40,626 bases of DNA from Shewanella canadensis (lineage in GTDB: Bacteria > Pseudomonadota > Gammaproteobacteria > Enterobacterales > Shewanellaceae): positions 1 to 40,626 of the forward strand of contig NZ_RXNU01000024.1 of assembly GCF_003966225.1 (NCBI RefSeq), read 5' to 3'. The position numbers were made by a program, and so were the translations under genes. The notes beneath the pieces are model-generated. The model was not told the DNA's origin. It was given only the letters and a program-made list of their open reading frames with translations, and made no database searches. Of this stretch, positions 6,698-13,930 are shown piece by piece. Within the stretch, counting starts at the first letter, position 1. Every line of letters starts with the position of its first letter.

Positions 6698-8053
6698 TTA
6701 AATAGGGATAGTTATCCTGAATTTTGCACCTTCCAATTCAGACGTTTCGATGGACAATTTACCGTTGTAACTGATGACGATTTCGTTACATACCGCAAGC
6801 CCGATCCCTTGTCCGGCCTTTTGAGTATCGGCCCTGACACCTCTTTCAATGATCTTCTTCCTGATACTCTCTTCAACGCCTTGCCCGTCATCTTCGACTA
6901 TCAGTTCAAACTCACCTGCGTCGTTGTAACTGGCAGAAACCCTAACCTGGCTGATACAGAGTTTGAATGCATTTTCCATCAGGTTGCCACACAGTTCCAT
7001 CAGGTCACCTTTATCACCCGGGAATACATGCTCGATAGGAATATTAGCGGTAAACTCAACTTGCTTGTCACGGTAAACTTTAAACAACATTTGTGAAAGC
7101 TGGTTAACCAAGGGAGCGACTTGGGTTTGCTCCTGCTTCAACCCTTTGCGCCCCAACATGGCACGTTTCAGTTGATACTTAACCAATTGATCCATCTGAC
7201 TCACTTGCTCCATGATTTTTTCACTGGTGGCCTGTTTGTCGAGTGTTGCGTCATCGGTAATGGCATGCACCGCGGCTAGTCGAGTCTTTAAACTATGAGC
7301 AAGGTCGTTCATCGCATTTTGATATCGCTGTTGCTGAGCACTGGATTGAACCAATAGTTGGTTTAGTGCCTGGGTGACGCCTTCTAATTCTACAGGGTAG
7401 TCTTGTGATAACTCCGTCGATTTTCCGCTATTAACGCTGTCCAGTTCATTTCTCATGCGTACCAGAGGACGCATTCCCCAGTATCCGGCACTGATCAGTA
7501 GCACTAGCGCTAAAGCCAACACCAAAGCTAGCCTGAAATAGGTTCGACGACTGAATTTATCCATCTCCTTCTCGAGCTTTTCAGCATCTTTCATCACCAA
7601 CAAATTGTATTGGTTGCTGGCGATCTCAACCGACAGCAGGTAGATGAAATAGCCTTTGTTATCGGCAAGGTTCAAATAATAGGGTGGGGAGTCATTGCGG
7701 ATCTCATCGAAACGTTCACAAGTATCAAACAGCCCTTTATCTACGGCAAGGGAAGAGGTCCAAACTTGCTTAAAATGTTGATCGCAACTGGCAATGACGT
7801 AACGTTCCGGGGTGTTGTTCTCATCGAGCCACTCACTGGTTTCAGGGATGAGATCGTGCTCTTTCAGCTCTGCGGCGACTTTGGGGATCTCGGCGATCAG
7901 CTGAGCCGTCTCCTCATTATAATTATTTTGTGCATGGAGGAGGTTAACTAACCAAGCCAGACCAAAGCCGACTAAAGCTATGATAGACAGAGAGGTGAGA
8001 AACATCCGCGTAAGCAGACGTTTCTTGGGTTTAAAGTTCAGACCGAACCTCAT
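6698..8053 (-). CDS. phoQ: Sensor histidine kinase PhoQ
   Basis: A 451-residue membrane kinase. Helix 1 is at about 18-38, the periplasmic sensor spans about 40-172 with two cysteines (90 and 112), and helix 2 is at about 174-192. HAMP follows, then the H-box NDLAHSLKTRLAA with phospho-acceptor His253, the N-box ELCGNLMENAFKL, the G1 box VEDDGQGV and the G2 box GQGIGLAVCN. The DLAHSLKT H-box is the PhoQ type. PhoQ senses low Mg2+, acid pH and cationic peptides in enterobacteria; here the periplasmic domain shows no long acidic run like the enterobacterial one, so the signal may differ. It is paired with phoP upstream, but a 170-bp gap containing an inverted-repeat element separates them. Confidence 0.85.
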   Translation of the reverse strand: MRFGLNFKPKKRLLTRMFLTSLSIIALVGFGLAWLVNLLHAQNNYNEETAQLIAEIPKVAAELKEHDLIPETSEWLDENNTPERYVIASCDQHFKQVWTSSLAVDKGLFDTCERFDEIRNDSPPYYLNLADNKGYFIYLLSVEIASNQYNLLVMKDAEKLEKEMDKFSRRTYFRLALVLALALVLLISAGYWGMRPLVRMRNELDSVNSGKSTELSQDYPVELEGVTQALNQLLVQSSAQQQRYQNAMNDLAHSLKTRLAAVHAITDDATLDKQATSEKIMEQVSQMDQLVKYQLKRAMLGRKGLKQEQTQVAPLVNQLSQMLFKVYRDKQVEFTANIPIEHVFPGDKGDLMELCGNLMENAFKLCISQVRVSASYNDAGEFELIVEDDGQGVEESIRKKIIERGVRADTQKAGQGIGLAVCNEIVISYNGKLSIETSELEGAKFRITIPI

Positions 8054-8089
8054 AAATAGGTGCTCTTTTTTAGACGGTTCTTAGAGTGA

Positions 8090-8218
8090 TATACCCAAAC
8101 TACTTCATGAAGACCACCACGGATGGGGGAATGTGGTTTATGCAAGAGCAATTAACCACCTAGAATACTGTAACTTCTCGATATGCTGAATCTTGCATTT
8201 CGAGGTCGTTTGGGTATA
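8090..8218. mobile_element. 129-bp inverted-repeat element between phoP and phoQ
   Basis: The ends TATACCCAAAC and GTTTGGGTATA are perfect 11-bp inverted repeats. The interior carries no reading frame and differs from the 265-bp MITE family. It begins five bases beyond the phoP stop and ends 36 bp before the phoQ start (minus-strand sense). It is the whole reason for the unusual gap in this operon. Confidence 0.75.
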
Positions 8219-8223
8219 CGGCA

Positions 8224-8898
8224 TTAACTACAAGGTAAGTTAAATTTATAACCTTGGCCGCGAATGGTAACTACTGGGTTTTCAATTCCCCCTTTCGTGA
8301 GTTTTTTCCTCAGTCTGGAGACCATCACTTCGATCGTATTAGGGTCACCCTCTTTATCACCATAGATAACATCGAGTAGACGCTGCTTTGCGACGACCTC
8401 ATGGCAGTGGCGCATTAAGTACTCAAGAATTAAGTATTCAAATGCTGTGACTTCCATGGGCTCGTTATTTAATGAAACTTGTTTGGCGGCGAGGTCCAAC
8501 TCAAGCGCACCACTGGTTATTATGGGTTTTACAAAACCGGCACTGCGTCTGACCAGAGCATCTAGCCTGGCAACAAGTTCCTCTTTTTGAAATGGTTTAA
8601 CCAGATAGTCATCTGCACCGGCATTGAGTCCTTCGACCTTATCTTGCCAGTTAACTCGAGCGGTTAAGATCAATACAGGTGCCTTTAACCCTGCATCTCT
8701 TAAGTTTTGAATTAAGCTGATCCCATCTTGATCAGGAAGACCTAAATCAACGATGGCAATGTCTATGGGATAATTGGTTGCTTGATAAAATCCCTCTTTT
8801 GCCGTGAGGGCTACCTGTACTTGGTTACCTAGTTCTGACAGCTGAACTTTAAGGTGGTGGGATAATAGGGGGTCATCTTCAACAACCAAAATTCTCAT
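8224..8898 (-). CDS. phoP: OmpR-family response regulator PhoP
   Basis: A 224-residue regulator with a receiver domain (MRILVVEDDPLLSHHLKVQL, phosphorylation site Asp51 in IAIVDLGLPDQDG, conserved Lys in YLVKPFQ) and a winged-helix output domain (TAFEYLILEYL ... NTIEVMVSRLRKKL ... VVTIRGQGYKF). The match to E. coli PhoP is close, including HHLKVQ, DIAIVDLGLPD and WQDKVE. It would be phosphorylated by the PhoQ encoded just downstream. The start has no competing upstream ATG. Upstream lies a 273-bp divergent region shared with the ABC transporter. I could not find a clear enterobacterial PhoP box in it. Confidence 0.9.
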   Translation of the reverse strand: MRILVVEDDPLLSHHLKVQLSELGNQVQVALTAKEGFYQATNYPIDIAIVDLGLPDQDGISLIQNLRDAGLKAPVLILTARVNWQDKVEGLNAGADDYLVKPFQKEELVARLDALVRRSAGFVKPIITSGALELDLAAKQVSLNNEPMEVTAFEYLILEYLMRHCHEVVAKQRLLDVIYGDKEGDPNTIEVMVSRLRKKLTKGGIENPVVTIRGQGYKFNLPCS

Positions 8899-9171
8899 AA
8901 TTAAAACGCCTTAATAATTCTTGAGGCCAGTTTACTCAGTTAAGTACTCTGTGCCAACTGTGTTATACCACTCCTGATACTTACCCGGGAATGATATGAA
9001 TTTTTGTTCAATGCATTATTTTACTTGAAGTTAACTTAACCTAAGCTGACTTAAATATAGGGGAGATGTCACTGAGTTCAGCATTCATCACACTTTAAAC
9101 CATAAAAGGCTATGTTTGTAGGTAGATTTTGGTTAAAATCCTGCAAAATTTTTACCAATAGGAAACATTTC

Positions 9172-10026
9172 ATGAGGCTTTTACATATGGTCTGTTTAGC
9201 GTTGCTCAGCACGCTCTCTACCAGTGCTCTGTCTGCCGTTTTTACCTTTACAGCCATTCCTGATGAAAATGAAAGTCAACTTAGAACACGTTTCGAAAAA
9301 GTAGCCCTCTATTTAGAGAAAGAGCTAGGTGTAGAAGTAAAATATGTGCCGGTAAAATCCTATTCGGCAGCTGTCACCGCTTTTAGAAATAATCAGGTAC
9401 AACTTGCCTGGTTTGGAGGCTTATCCGGTGTTCAGGCCCGTCGTTTAGTACCTGGCTCGTCAGCGGTTGCTCAGGGTAACGAAGACCAATTTTTTAAAAG
9501 TTACTTTATTGCTCATAAGTCTGCCGATCTAATTCCATCAGATAGTTTTCCTAATTTGAATGGTCTTACTTTCACTTTCGGTTCGAAAAGCTCCACATCA
9601 GGGCGTTTAATGCCTCAGTTTTTTATCGAAAGAAATTTAGGCAAGAAATCTGAAGATGTGTTTACACGTATCGGATTTTCCGGCGATCACAGTAGAACGA
9701 TCACACAAGTTCAGGCTGGTGCCTATCAGGTCGGTGCGGTGAATTATAAGGTGTGGGAAACGGCGGTGGAAAACGGCACGGTCGATCTTGAAAAAGTGAA
9801 TGTTATTTGGCAGAGCCCTGCCTATCCGGATTATCAGTGGACCGTACGAGAGGGGGTTGATAAAAAATTCGGTGCAGGTTTTAAAGCGAAAATTGAAGCC
9901 GCGCTTCTTGGAATGAAAGATCCTGATTTATTAAAAAGCTTTCCCAGGCATTCTTTCGTTCCGGCTGAGAACGCAGATTATGAGCCTATTGAGAGTGTAG
10001 CGAAAGCTATCGGTCTTATCGATTAG
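9172..10026 (+). CDS. Periplasmic substrate-binding protein, PhnD-like (putative selenate type)
   Basis: A 284-residue secreted binding protein. The start with AGGAAA eight bases upstream gives a clean signal peptide (MRLLHMVCLALLSTLSTSALSA); an in-frame ATG 20 codons earlier would spoil it. The mature protein shows the PhnD-like blocks FTAIPDENESQLRTRF, VKYVPVKSYSAAVTAF, QLAWFGGLSGVQARR and TFGSKSSTSGRLMPQFF, followed by SGDHSRT. This version of PhnD, with WFGGLSGVQARR, is annotated in pseudomonads as a putative selenate transporter component; that substrate is an inference by the annotators and unproved here. It starts a three-gene transporter unit with an ATPase and a permease. Confidence 0.8.
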   Translation: MRLLHMVCLALLSTLSTSALSAVFTFTAIPDENESQLRTRFEKVALYLEKELGVEVKYVPVKSYSAAVTAFRNNQVQLAWFGGLSGVQARRLVPGSSAVAQGNEDQFFKSYFIAHKSADLIPSDSFPNLNGLTFTFGSKSSTSGRLMPQFFIERNLGKKSEDVFTRIGFSGDHSRTITQVQAGAYQVGAVNYKVWETAVENGTVDLEKVNVIWQSPAYPDYQWTVREGVDKKFGAGFKAKIEAALLGMKDPDLLKSFPRHSFVPAENADYEPIESVAKAIGLID

Positions 10027-10042
10027 TCATACTCGGTCCTTT

Positions 10043-10738
10043 ATGCTCAGAATTGAAAATTTAACACTCAAATATGAAGAAAAGCTGGCGATTCGTCAGC
10101 TTTCTTTGTCAATTAAGGCCGGAGAAAAGTTGGCTATTATTGGTACCTCAGGTGCCGGTAAATCGACACTCTTGGCTCATCTGTATCAATGCTTAAAGAA
10201 TGATGCTGCCTATAGCTCTCAGAAACAGGGACTCGTAGAGGGGCTCAGCACCTATCACAATGTGTTTATGGGATCGCTTTCAAGACATCATTGGAGCTAC
10301 AATCTATTCAACTTAGTCTCGCCATTTAAACTGCCCCTGTCAGAAGTGACACTGCTTTGTCAGGAGTTGGAGCTTGATTTTCCAGTGAGTAAGAGGTTGT
10401 CTGAGCTTTCTGGAGGTCAAAGACAAAGGGTCGCGCTGGCAAGAGCCTTGTATCAACAAAAAGATATATTTATTGGCGATGAGCCGTTTTCCGCGTTAGA
10501 TCCTCTAATGAGTAGACGTTTACTCGACATGGTTTTTGAGCGCCATAACACGGTTATTATGGTCCTCCACGATAAGTCATTAGCATTAGAGCACTTCGAC
10601 CGTATCATCGGCTTAAAGCAGGGACAACTTCATCTGGATGCCCGACAGGATGAGTTGAATTCACAACTTGTTGATGACTTTTATTCTGATGTTCCACCTC
10701 CAGCAGTGAGTCCTATTTTAACGGGCAGTGATGTTTAA
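10043..10738 (+). CDS. ABC transporter ATP-binding protein, PhnC-like
   Basis: A 231-residue ATPase with Walker A GTSGAGKST (34-42), the Q-loop region near AAYSSQKQGL, signature LSGGQRQRVALARAL (122-136), Walker B DIFIGDEP and an H-loop histidine in VLHDKS. It would energise import of the ligand bound by the preceding protein. It starts 16 bp after that gene and its last bases overlap the start of the permease gene, so the three form one operon. It is a little shorter than typical PhnC (about 260). No phosphonate-breakdown genes are nearby, which argues against phosphonate as an obvious substrate. Confidence 0.85.
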   Translation: MLRIENLTLKYEEKLAIRQLSLSIKAGEKLAIIGTSGAGKSTLLAHLYQCLKNDAAYSSQKQGLVEGLSTYHNVFMGSLSRHHWSYNLFNLVSPFKLPLSEVTLLCQELELDFPVSKRLSELSGGQRQRVALARALYQQKDIFIGDEPFSALDPLMSRRLLDMVFERHNTVIMVLHDKSLALEHFDRIIGLKQGQLHLDARQDELNSQLVDDFYSDVPPPAVSPILTGSDV

Positions 10739-12263
10739 GTCTCTGCCTTTCATCGGTTATTGGCAAAAAACAACCTTAAGCTTATGGTTGATTGCGGCAC
10801 AGTGTTTCTATTTTGCAGATACTGAGATCATCTCTTTAGATCCCTGGAATGAGTTTCGCCTGATGGTTGAAGGCTTTATCCGCCCTGACTTTTTCGCTAC
10901 CGAATATCTGCTTGAAGCTATGTGGCAGACGGTGAGTTTTGCGTTGCTCGGAGTGGTGTTTGGCTTGTTATGGGGAGCGCCGTTATCACTCGTCTATTCT
11001 AACCGTTTTGTTGCCACGCTATGTGCCCTGACTCGGTCAATACACGAGATTTTTTGGGCCTTGTTGTTTCTGCAAATTTTCGGACTATCTCCGATAACGG
11101 GTATTCTCGCCATAGGTTTGCCTTATGGCGCGACCTTTGCGCGTGTTTTTCACGATATCTTGCTGCAATCACCGAAAACGACAGTTCAAACCTTACCTTA
11201 TGGTACTGACAAGGTAAGTCGATACTTTTACGGTCGAATTAGTCATGTTCTTGTGCCAATAATGGCGTATATCCGTTATCGTTTCGAATGCGCATTAAGA
11301 AGTAGTGCGGTGCTTGGGTTTATTGGCATGCCAACGCTGGGCTTCTATTTAGAAACGGCTTTCAGGCAGGGACATTATCATGAGGGAGCTGCACTCTTGA
11401 TGTTGTTTATCGCATTGATAGGTACGATATCGCTTTGGTGTCGTCCCAGATTAATTGCTGTCTATTTTGTCGCGGCATTATTCACCTTACCGAGTATTCC
11501 GCCTGTCGATGGGGCGCTGTTATGGCGTTTCATTACTCAAGATATTCTTCCTCCGGCCTTACAGAATCTGAGCACTTGGTCCCAAATCGACCTTGGGGTT
11601 ATGAAATCGCTATCGAATTGGAGTCTGGACTTATTGGTGGAACAAGCCTTTCCGGGCATGATCGTAACACTTTTGTTAGCGCTGGTATCTTTGGCCATGG
11701 CTCATGGTATTGCTGTTGCGGGTTCGGGATTGGCGTCAAGCTTACTGACTGGCAGGTTTATCTCAAAAGTTACTCACGCCTGCCTCCTCGTCATAAGATC
11801 TGTTCCGGAATATATCTTTGCCTTTATATTTATGATGTTGCTAGGGCCGTCGATGTTGCCTGCTATGTTAGCGCTTGCGCTGCATAACGGGGCATTAATC
11901 GCTTACCTCACGGTCAGACAATCGGACACGACTCAGGTCGGCCCCCATTATAATGGTCGAATCGATGGGTATTGTTATGATGTATTGCCTCAAATTTATC
12001 CTAATTTGATGGGACTGCTATTTTATCGCTTTGAAGTGATACTCAGGGAAACGGCCATTTTTGGTATCTTGGGAATAGCAAGTTTAGGCTTTTATATCGA
12101 CAGTGGTTTTTCTGAGATACGATATAGCACAGCTCTATTTTTAATGGGATGCACAGCATTATTAAACATAGTCGTCGATATCATCAGCCGTCGTTTATTG
12201 ACTGCAAACACAGGAACTCAGATAAGTTGTGCCCGGGATAGTGCCACCAGGGCGGACAGATAG
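10731..12263 (+). CDS. Double-length ABC permease, fused PhnE-like domains
   Basis: A 510-residue membrane protein made of two PhnE-like halves. The first (about 60-235) has LLEAMWQTVSFALLGVVFGLL and ends with SSAVLGFIGMPTLGFYLETAF. The second (about 300-490) has FPGMIVTLLLALVSLAMA and ends with ETAIFGILGIASLGFYIDSGF. The two closing segments (R-x-SAVLGFIGxxxLGFY versus RETAIFGILGIASLGFY) are clear internal repeats. Typical PhnE has one such domain and dimerises, so here one polypeptide can form the whole pore. ATG is preferred over an adjacent GTG. It overlaps the ATPase gene by eight bases. A long-armed hairpin follows about 55 bp after the stop. Confidence 0.85.
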   Translation: MFKSLPFIGYWQKTTLSLWLIAAQCFYFADTEIISLDPWNEFRLMVEGFIRPDFFATEYLLEAMWQTVSFALLGVVFGLLWGAPLSLVYSNRFVATLCALTRSIHEIFWALLFLQIFGLSPITGILAIGLPYGATFARVFHDILLQSPKTTVQTLPYGTDKVSRYFYGRISHVLVPIMAYIRYRFECALRSSAVLGFIGMPTLGFYLETAFRQGHYHEGAALLMLFIALIGTISLWCRPRLIAVYFVAALFTLPSIPPVDGALLWRFITQDILPPALQNLSTWSQIDLGVMKSLSNWSLDLLVEQAFPGMIVTLLLALVSLAMAHGIAVAGSGLASSLLTGRFISKVTHACLLVIRSVPEYIFAFIFMMLLGPSMLPAMLALALHNGALIAYLTVRQSDTTQVGPHYNGRIDGYCYDVLPQIYPNLMGLLFYRFEVILRETAIFGILGIASLGFYIDSGFSEIRYSTALFLMGCTALLNIVVDIISRRLLTANTGTQISCARDSATRADR

Positions 12264-12317
12264 GTAACCGCAAAGGGTAAGGCGCGTTATTTAATTTAGG
12301 GCTTAGCAGGTGAGATG

Positions 12318-12390
12318 ATTACGTCTAAGTCGCTTAAGCTATTTAAACAAATTCAATTTAAACAACTTCAGTGAATCAGACGTAATTTTT
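12318..12390. terminator. Long-looped inverted repeat with T run after the ABC operon
   Basis: ATTACGTCT pairs with AGACGTAAT across a loop of about 50 bases and is followed by TTTT. It is placed to end the ABC transporter transcript, but the loop is unusually long for an intrinsic terminator. Confidence 0.4.
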
Positions 12391-12410
12391 ATTCGGGATA
12401 GCCGCCGGAG

Positions 12411-12755
12411 TTAGTCGTAGGGATTAACTTTAGCTCTTTTGGTTATGACTCCGTTGCAGCAGAGCGCCGCAGTCAGTGTAAACAGGGTCACGGCACTCAT
12501 GATGGCACCCAATCGATACCAAGGCTCCCCCATGGTGATGCGCATCTGAATGTAGTTATAACTGCTCATTCCCCACACTAACACTGCACTGATCACCAAG
12601 ACGATTTGTAGCAACTTGGTGATGGCAGGATGTTTAAAGAAGAGCAATAAAGGCGCGCTGGCATAGGCGGCACATAAAATGACCTGTCCATAGCGCATAA
12701 AGTGTGCACCCAAAAGCAGATAGGCCAAGGTAATAATTGTTACACGCCACCACAT
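12411..12755 (-). CDS. Small four-helix membrane protein, unknown function
   Basis: A 114-residue, strongly hydrophobic protein with four likely membrane helices: near residues 4-20 (VTIITLAYLLLGAHF), 24-41, 46-65 (LLQIVLVISAVLVWG) and 80-102 (LGAIMSAVTLFTLTAALCC). It ends in a short basic tail (ITKRAKVNPYD). I do not recognise the family and see no catalytic or binding motif. It stands alone, converging with the ABC operon and lying downstream of the coiled-coil gene on the same strand with an 81-bp gap. It could be co-transcribed with that gene and thus belong to the same stress response, but this is only positional. Confidence 0.65.
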   Translation of the reverse strand: MWWRVTIITLAYLLLGAHFMRYGQVILCAAYASAPLLLFFKHPAITKLLQIVLVISAVLVWGMSSYNYIQMRITMGEPWYRLGAIMSAVTLFTLTAALCCNGVITKRAKVNPYD

Positions 12756-12836
12756 ACAGATATCCAGTCAACTTTTTAATGGCACCTAGAGTACGTTAAT
12801 GACAAAGTGATAATCTATACCCTTGTTCACATTTTT

Positions 12837-13556
12837 TTAATTTAGTGCATCTTTAATTGCCCGTTTCTCCATGTCGGTCAATTTGCTAGCTTTTATGGCC
12901 TTTATCAGGTGCTCGACGTGTTTGTCTTCATTGCCATCACCGATAATAATGATGCGACTCCCATCGGAACCTATCTCATCGAAATCGATGTCAATATCAT
13001 CGATATGCGACACTATCTCACTTACGTGTTGTTCGAGCGCCTCGATAACAACTTCAAACTCTAGCTCTTGCTGCTCCTGTAATACCTCAAAATCGAGCGC
13101 GTGAGCCTCTATCTCTGCGGCCTTGGCCTCTAACTTGATGGCTATTTTATGCATTTCAGCTTCTTTGCCCTCCATCTTTATCGCCAGTGCCTGAAGTTGT
13201 TTTTCAATTTTTGGGTCTAGCTCGGGAGTTTGAATGATATGAAATTTGTGTTCTCCGGCTTTATTCATCCGGCTCAATAGCTTTGCCAGTTTTTTACGTG
13301 ACTCCTCAGGCAGGGGAGCGAGTCTGGACTCGATAATATTAACGTCTTTCAACTCCTCGGGGGTGAAAGTGAACTCATGTTTCTCATTATTCACCTGAAC
13401 AGTCACCTGAGTCATCTCATTCTCATCTTGATTGACATGGGCAAGTGTTTCACTGTCTTCAAATTCGATGGTTCTCAGATTTATCGGTGCCGCGGTAAGT
13501 GTGAATGCCAGCAGGCCGGTACAAGTCAATAGTGTTGCGAGTTTGTTCAGTTTCAT
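12837..13556 (-). CDS. Secreted acidic coiled-coil protein, probable partner of the neighbouring two-component system
   Basis: A 239-residue protein. The start with AAAGGGA seven bases upstream gives a signal peptide (MKLNKLATLLTCTGLLAFTLTAA); an in-frame ATG 23 codons earlier would bury it. The mature chain is very acidic and mostly helical. Residues about 110-190 carry Glu/Lys/Ala/Leu heptad-like repeats (KMEGKEAEMHKIAIKLEA, then KAAEIEAHALDFEVLQEQ), followed by DDIDIDFDEIGSDGSRIIIIGDG. No known family is recognised. It is divergent from a histidine kinase/NtrC-type regulator pair, and a good sigma-54 promoter lies about 145 bp upstream. This mirrors zraP, which encodes a periplasmic accessory chaperone beside zraSR, though no sequence similarity to ZraP is evident. 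Confidence 0.75.
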   Translation of the reverse strand: MKLNKLATLLTCTGLLAFTLTAAPINLRTIEFEDSETLAHVNQDENEMTQVTVQVNNEKHEFTFTPEELKDVNIIESRLAPLPEESRKKLAKLLSRMNKAGEHKFHIIQTPELDPKIEKQLQALAIKMEGKEAEMHKIAIKLEAKAAEIEAHALDFEVLQEQQELEFEVVIEALEQHVSEIVSHIDDIDIDFDEIGSDGSRIIIIGDGNEDKHVEHLIKAIKASKLTDMEKRAIKDALN

Positions 13557-13668
13557 AATGTATCCCTTTAAGTGTGCGCTTGGTGTTTTATAACTGATTA
13601 GGTTTTGTCGAATCGCTAATGCCAATCGGTATAAGCGTATTCGTTCTCTTCCCTTTCGCTCTCTAACT

Positions 13669-13696
13669 GTTAACTCCCTAGCAGTTAACTTCCTAG
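13669..13696. repeat. Two direct repeats near the predicted start of transcription
   Basis: GTTAACTCCCTAG and GTTAACTTCCTAG stand 15 bp apart with one mismatch, just downstream of the -12 element of the predicted sigma-54 promoter. They could be an operator or a simple duplication. Confidence 0.5.
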
Positions 13697-13699
13697 TAC

Positions 13700-13715
13700 A
13701 GCTAATACCGTGCCA
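13700..13715 (-). promoter_or_regulatory. Predicted sigma-54 (-24/-12) promoter of the coiled-coil gene
   Basis: On the minus strand the sequence is TGGCACGGTATTAGCT. This matches the consensus TGGCACG-N4-TTGCW at all seven -24 positions and at the essential GC of the -12 element, with one mismatch in the -12 T. It directs transcription into the secreted coiled-coil gene, leaving a leader of about 130 nt. The divergent operon encodes a regulator with an intact GAFTGA motif, the exact class of activator such a promoter needs. Confidence 0.7.
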
Positions 13716-13830
13716 ACTGAATTTAAGACTTATAAAATAATGGGTTATGGGGTAAGTGTGATTGTTTTTTAGAAGGGGACTGCCTTATATCAGTATTTAA
13801 TTTCCGCATTTGAGGATTTTTGTTAAAAAT

Positions 13831-13844
13831 ATGATAAATTTCAT
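13831..13844. promoter_or_regulatory. Candidate upstream activator site (dyad)
   Basis: ATGATAAATTTCAT is a palindrome apart from one extra T (ATGA/t/AAATTTCAT). It lies about 120 bp upstream of the predicted -24/-12 promoter, a normal distance for an NtrC-type enhancer. The surroundings are AT-rich, so chance is quite possible. The rest of this 374-bp divergent region shows only a solitary MITE-end motif near 13621. Confidence 0.3.
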
Positions 13845-13930
13845 AACAGAGTTCGCGCTACAGCAAGGTTTGCCTGCTTGGTATTGTTTTTGTATAGCCA
13901 GTTAGAGTCCTGAATTATTTTGAGGTTTGC

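Noticed and set aside
8899..9111. A PhoP autoregulation box upstream of phoP
   Set aside because: Repeats such as GTTAAG/TTCAAG and TTAAG with 15-bp spacing occur but none matches the (T/G)GTTTA-N5-(T/G)GTTTA form; the area is AT-rich and I cannot separate signal from chance.
13879..13894. A sigma-54 promoter for the kinase-regulator operon (TGGTATTGTTTTTGTA)
   Set aside because: It has GG and TTG at roughly the right places but lacks the essential GC at -12 and most of the -24 element.
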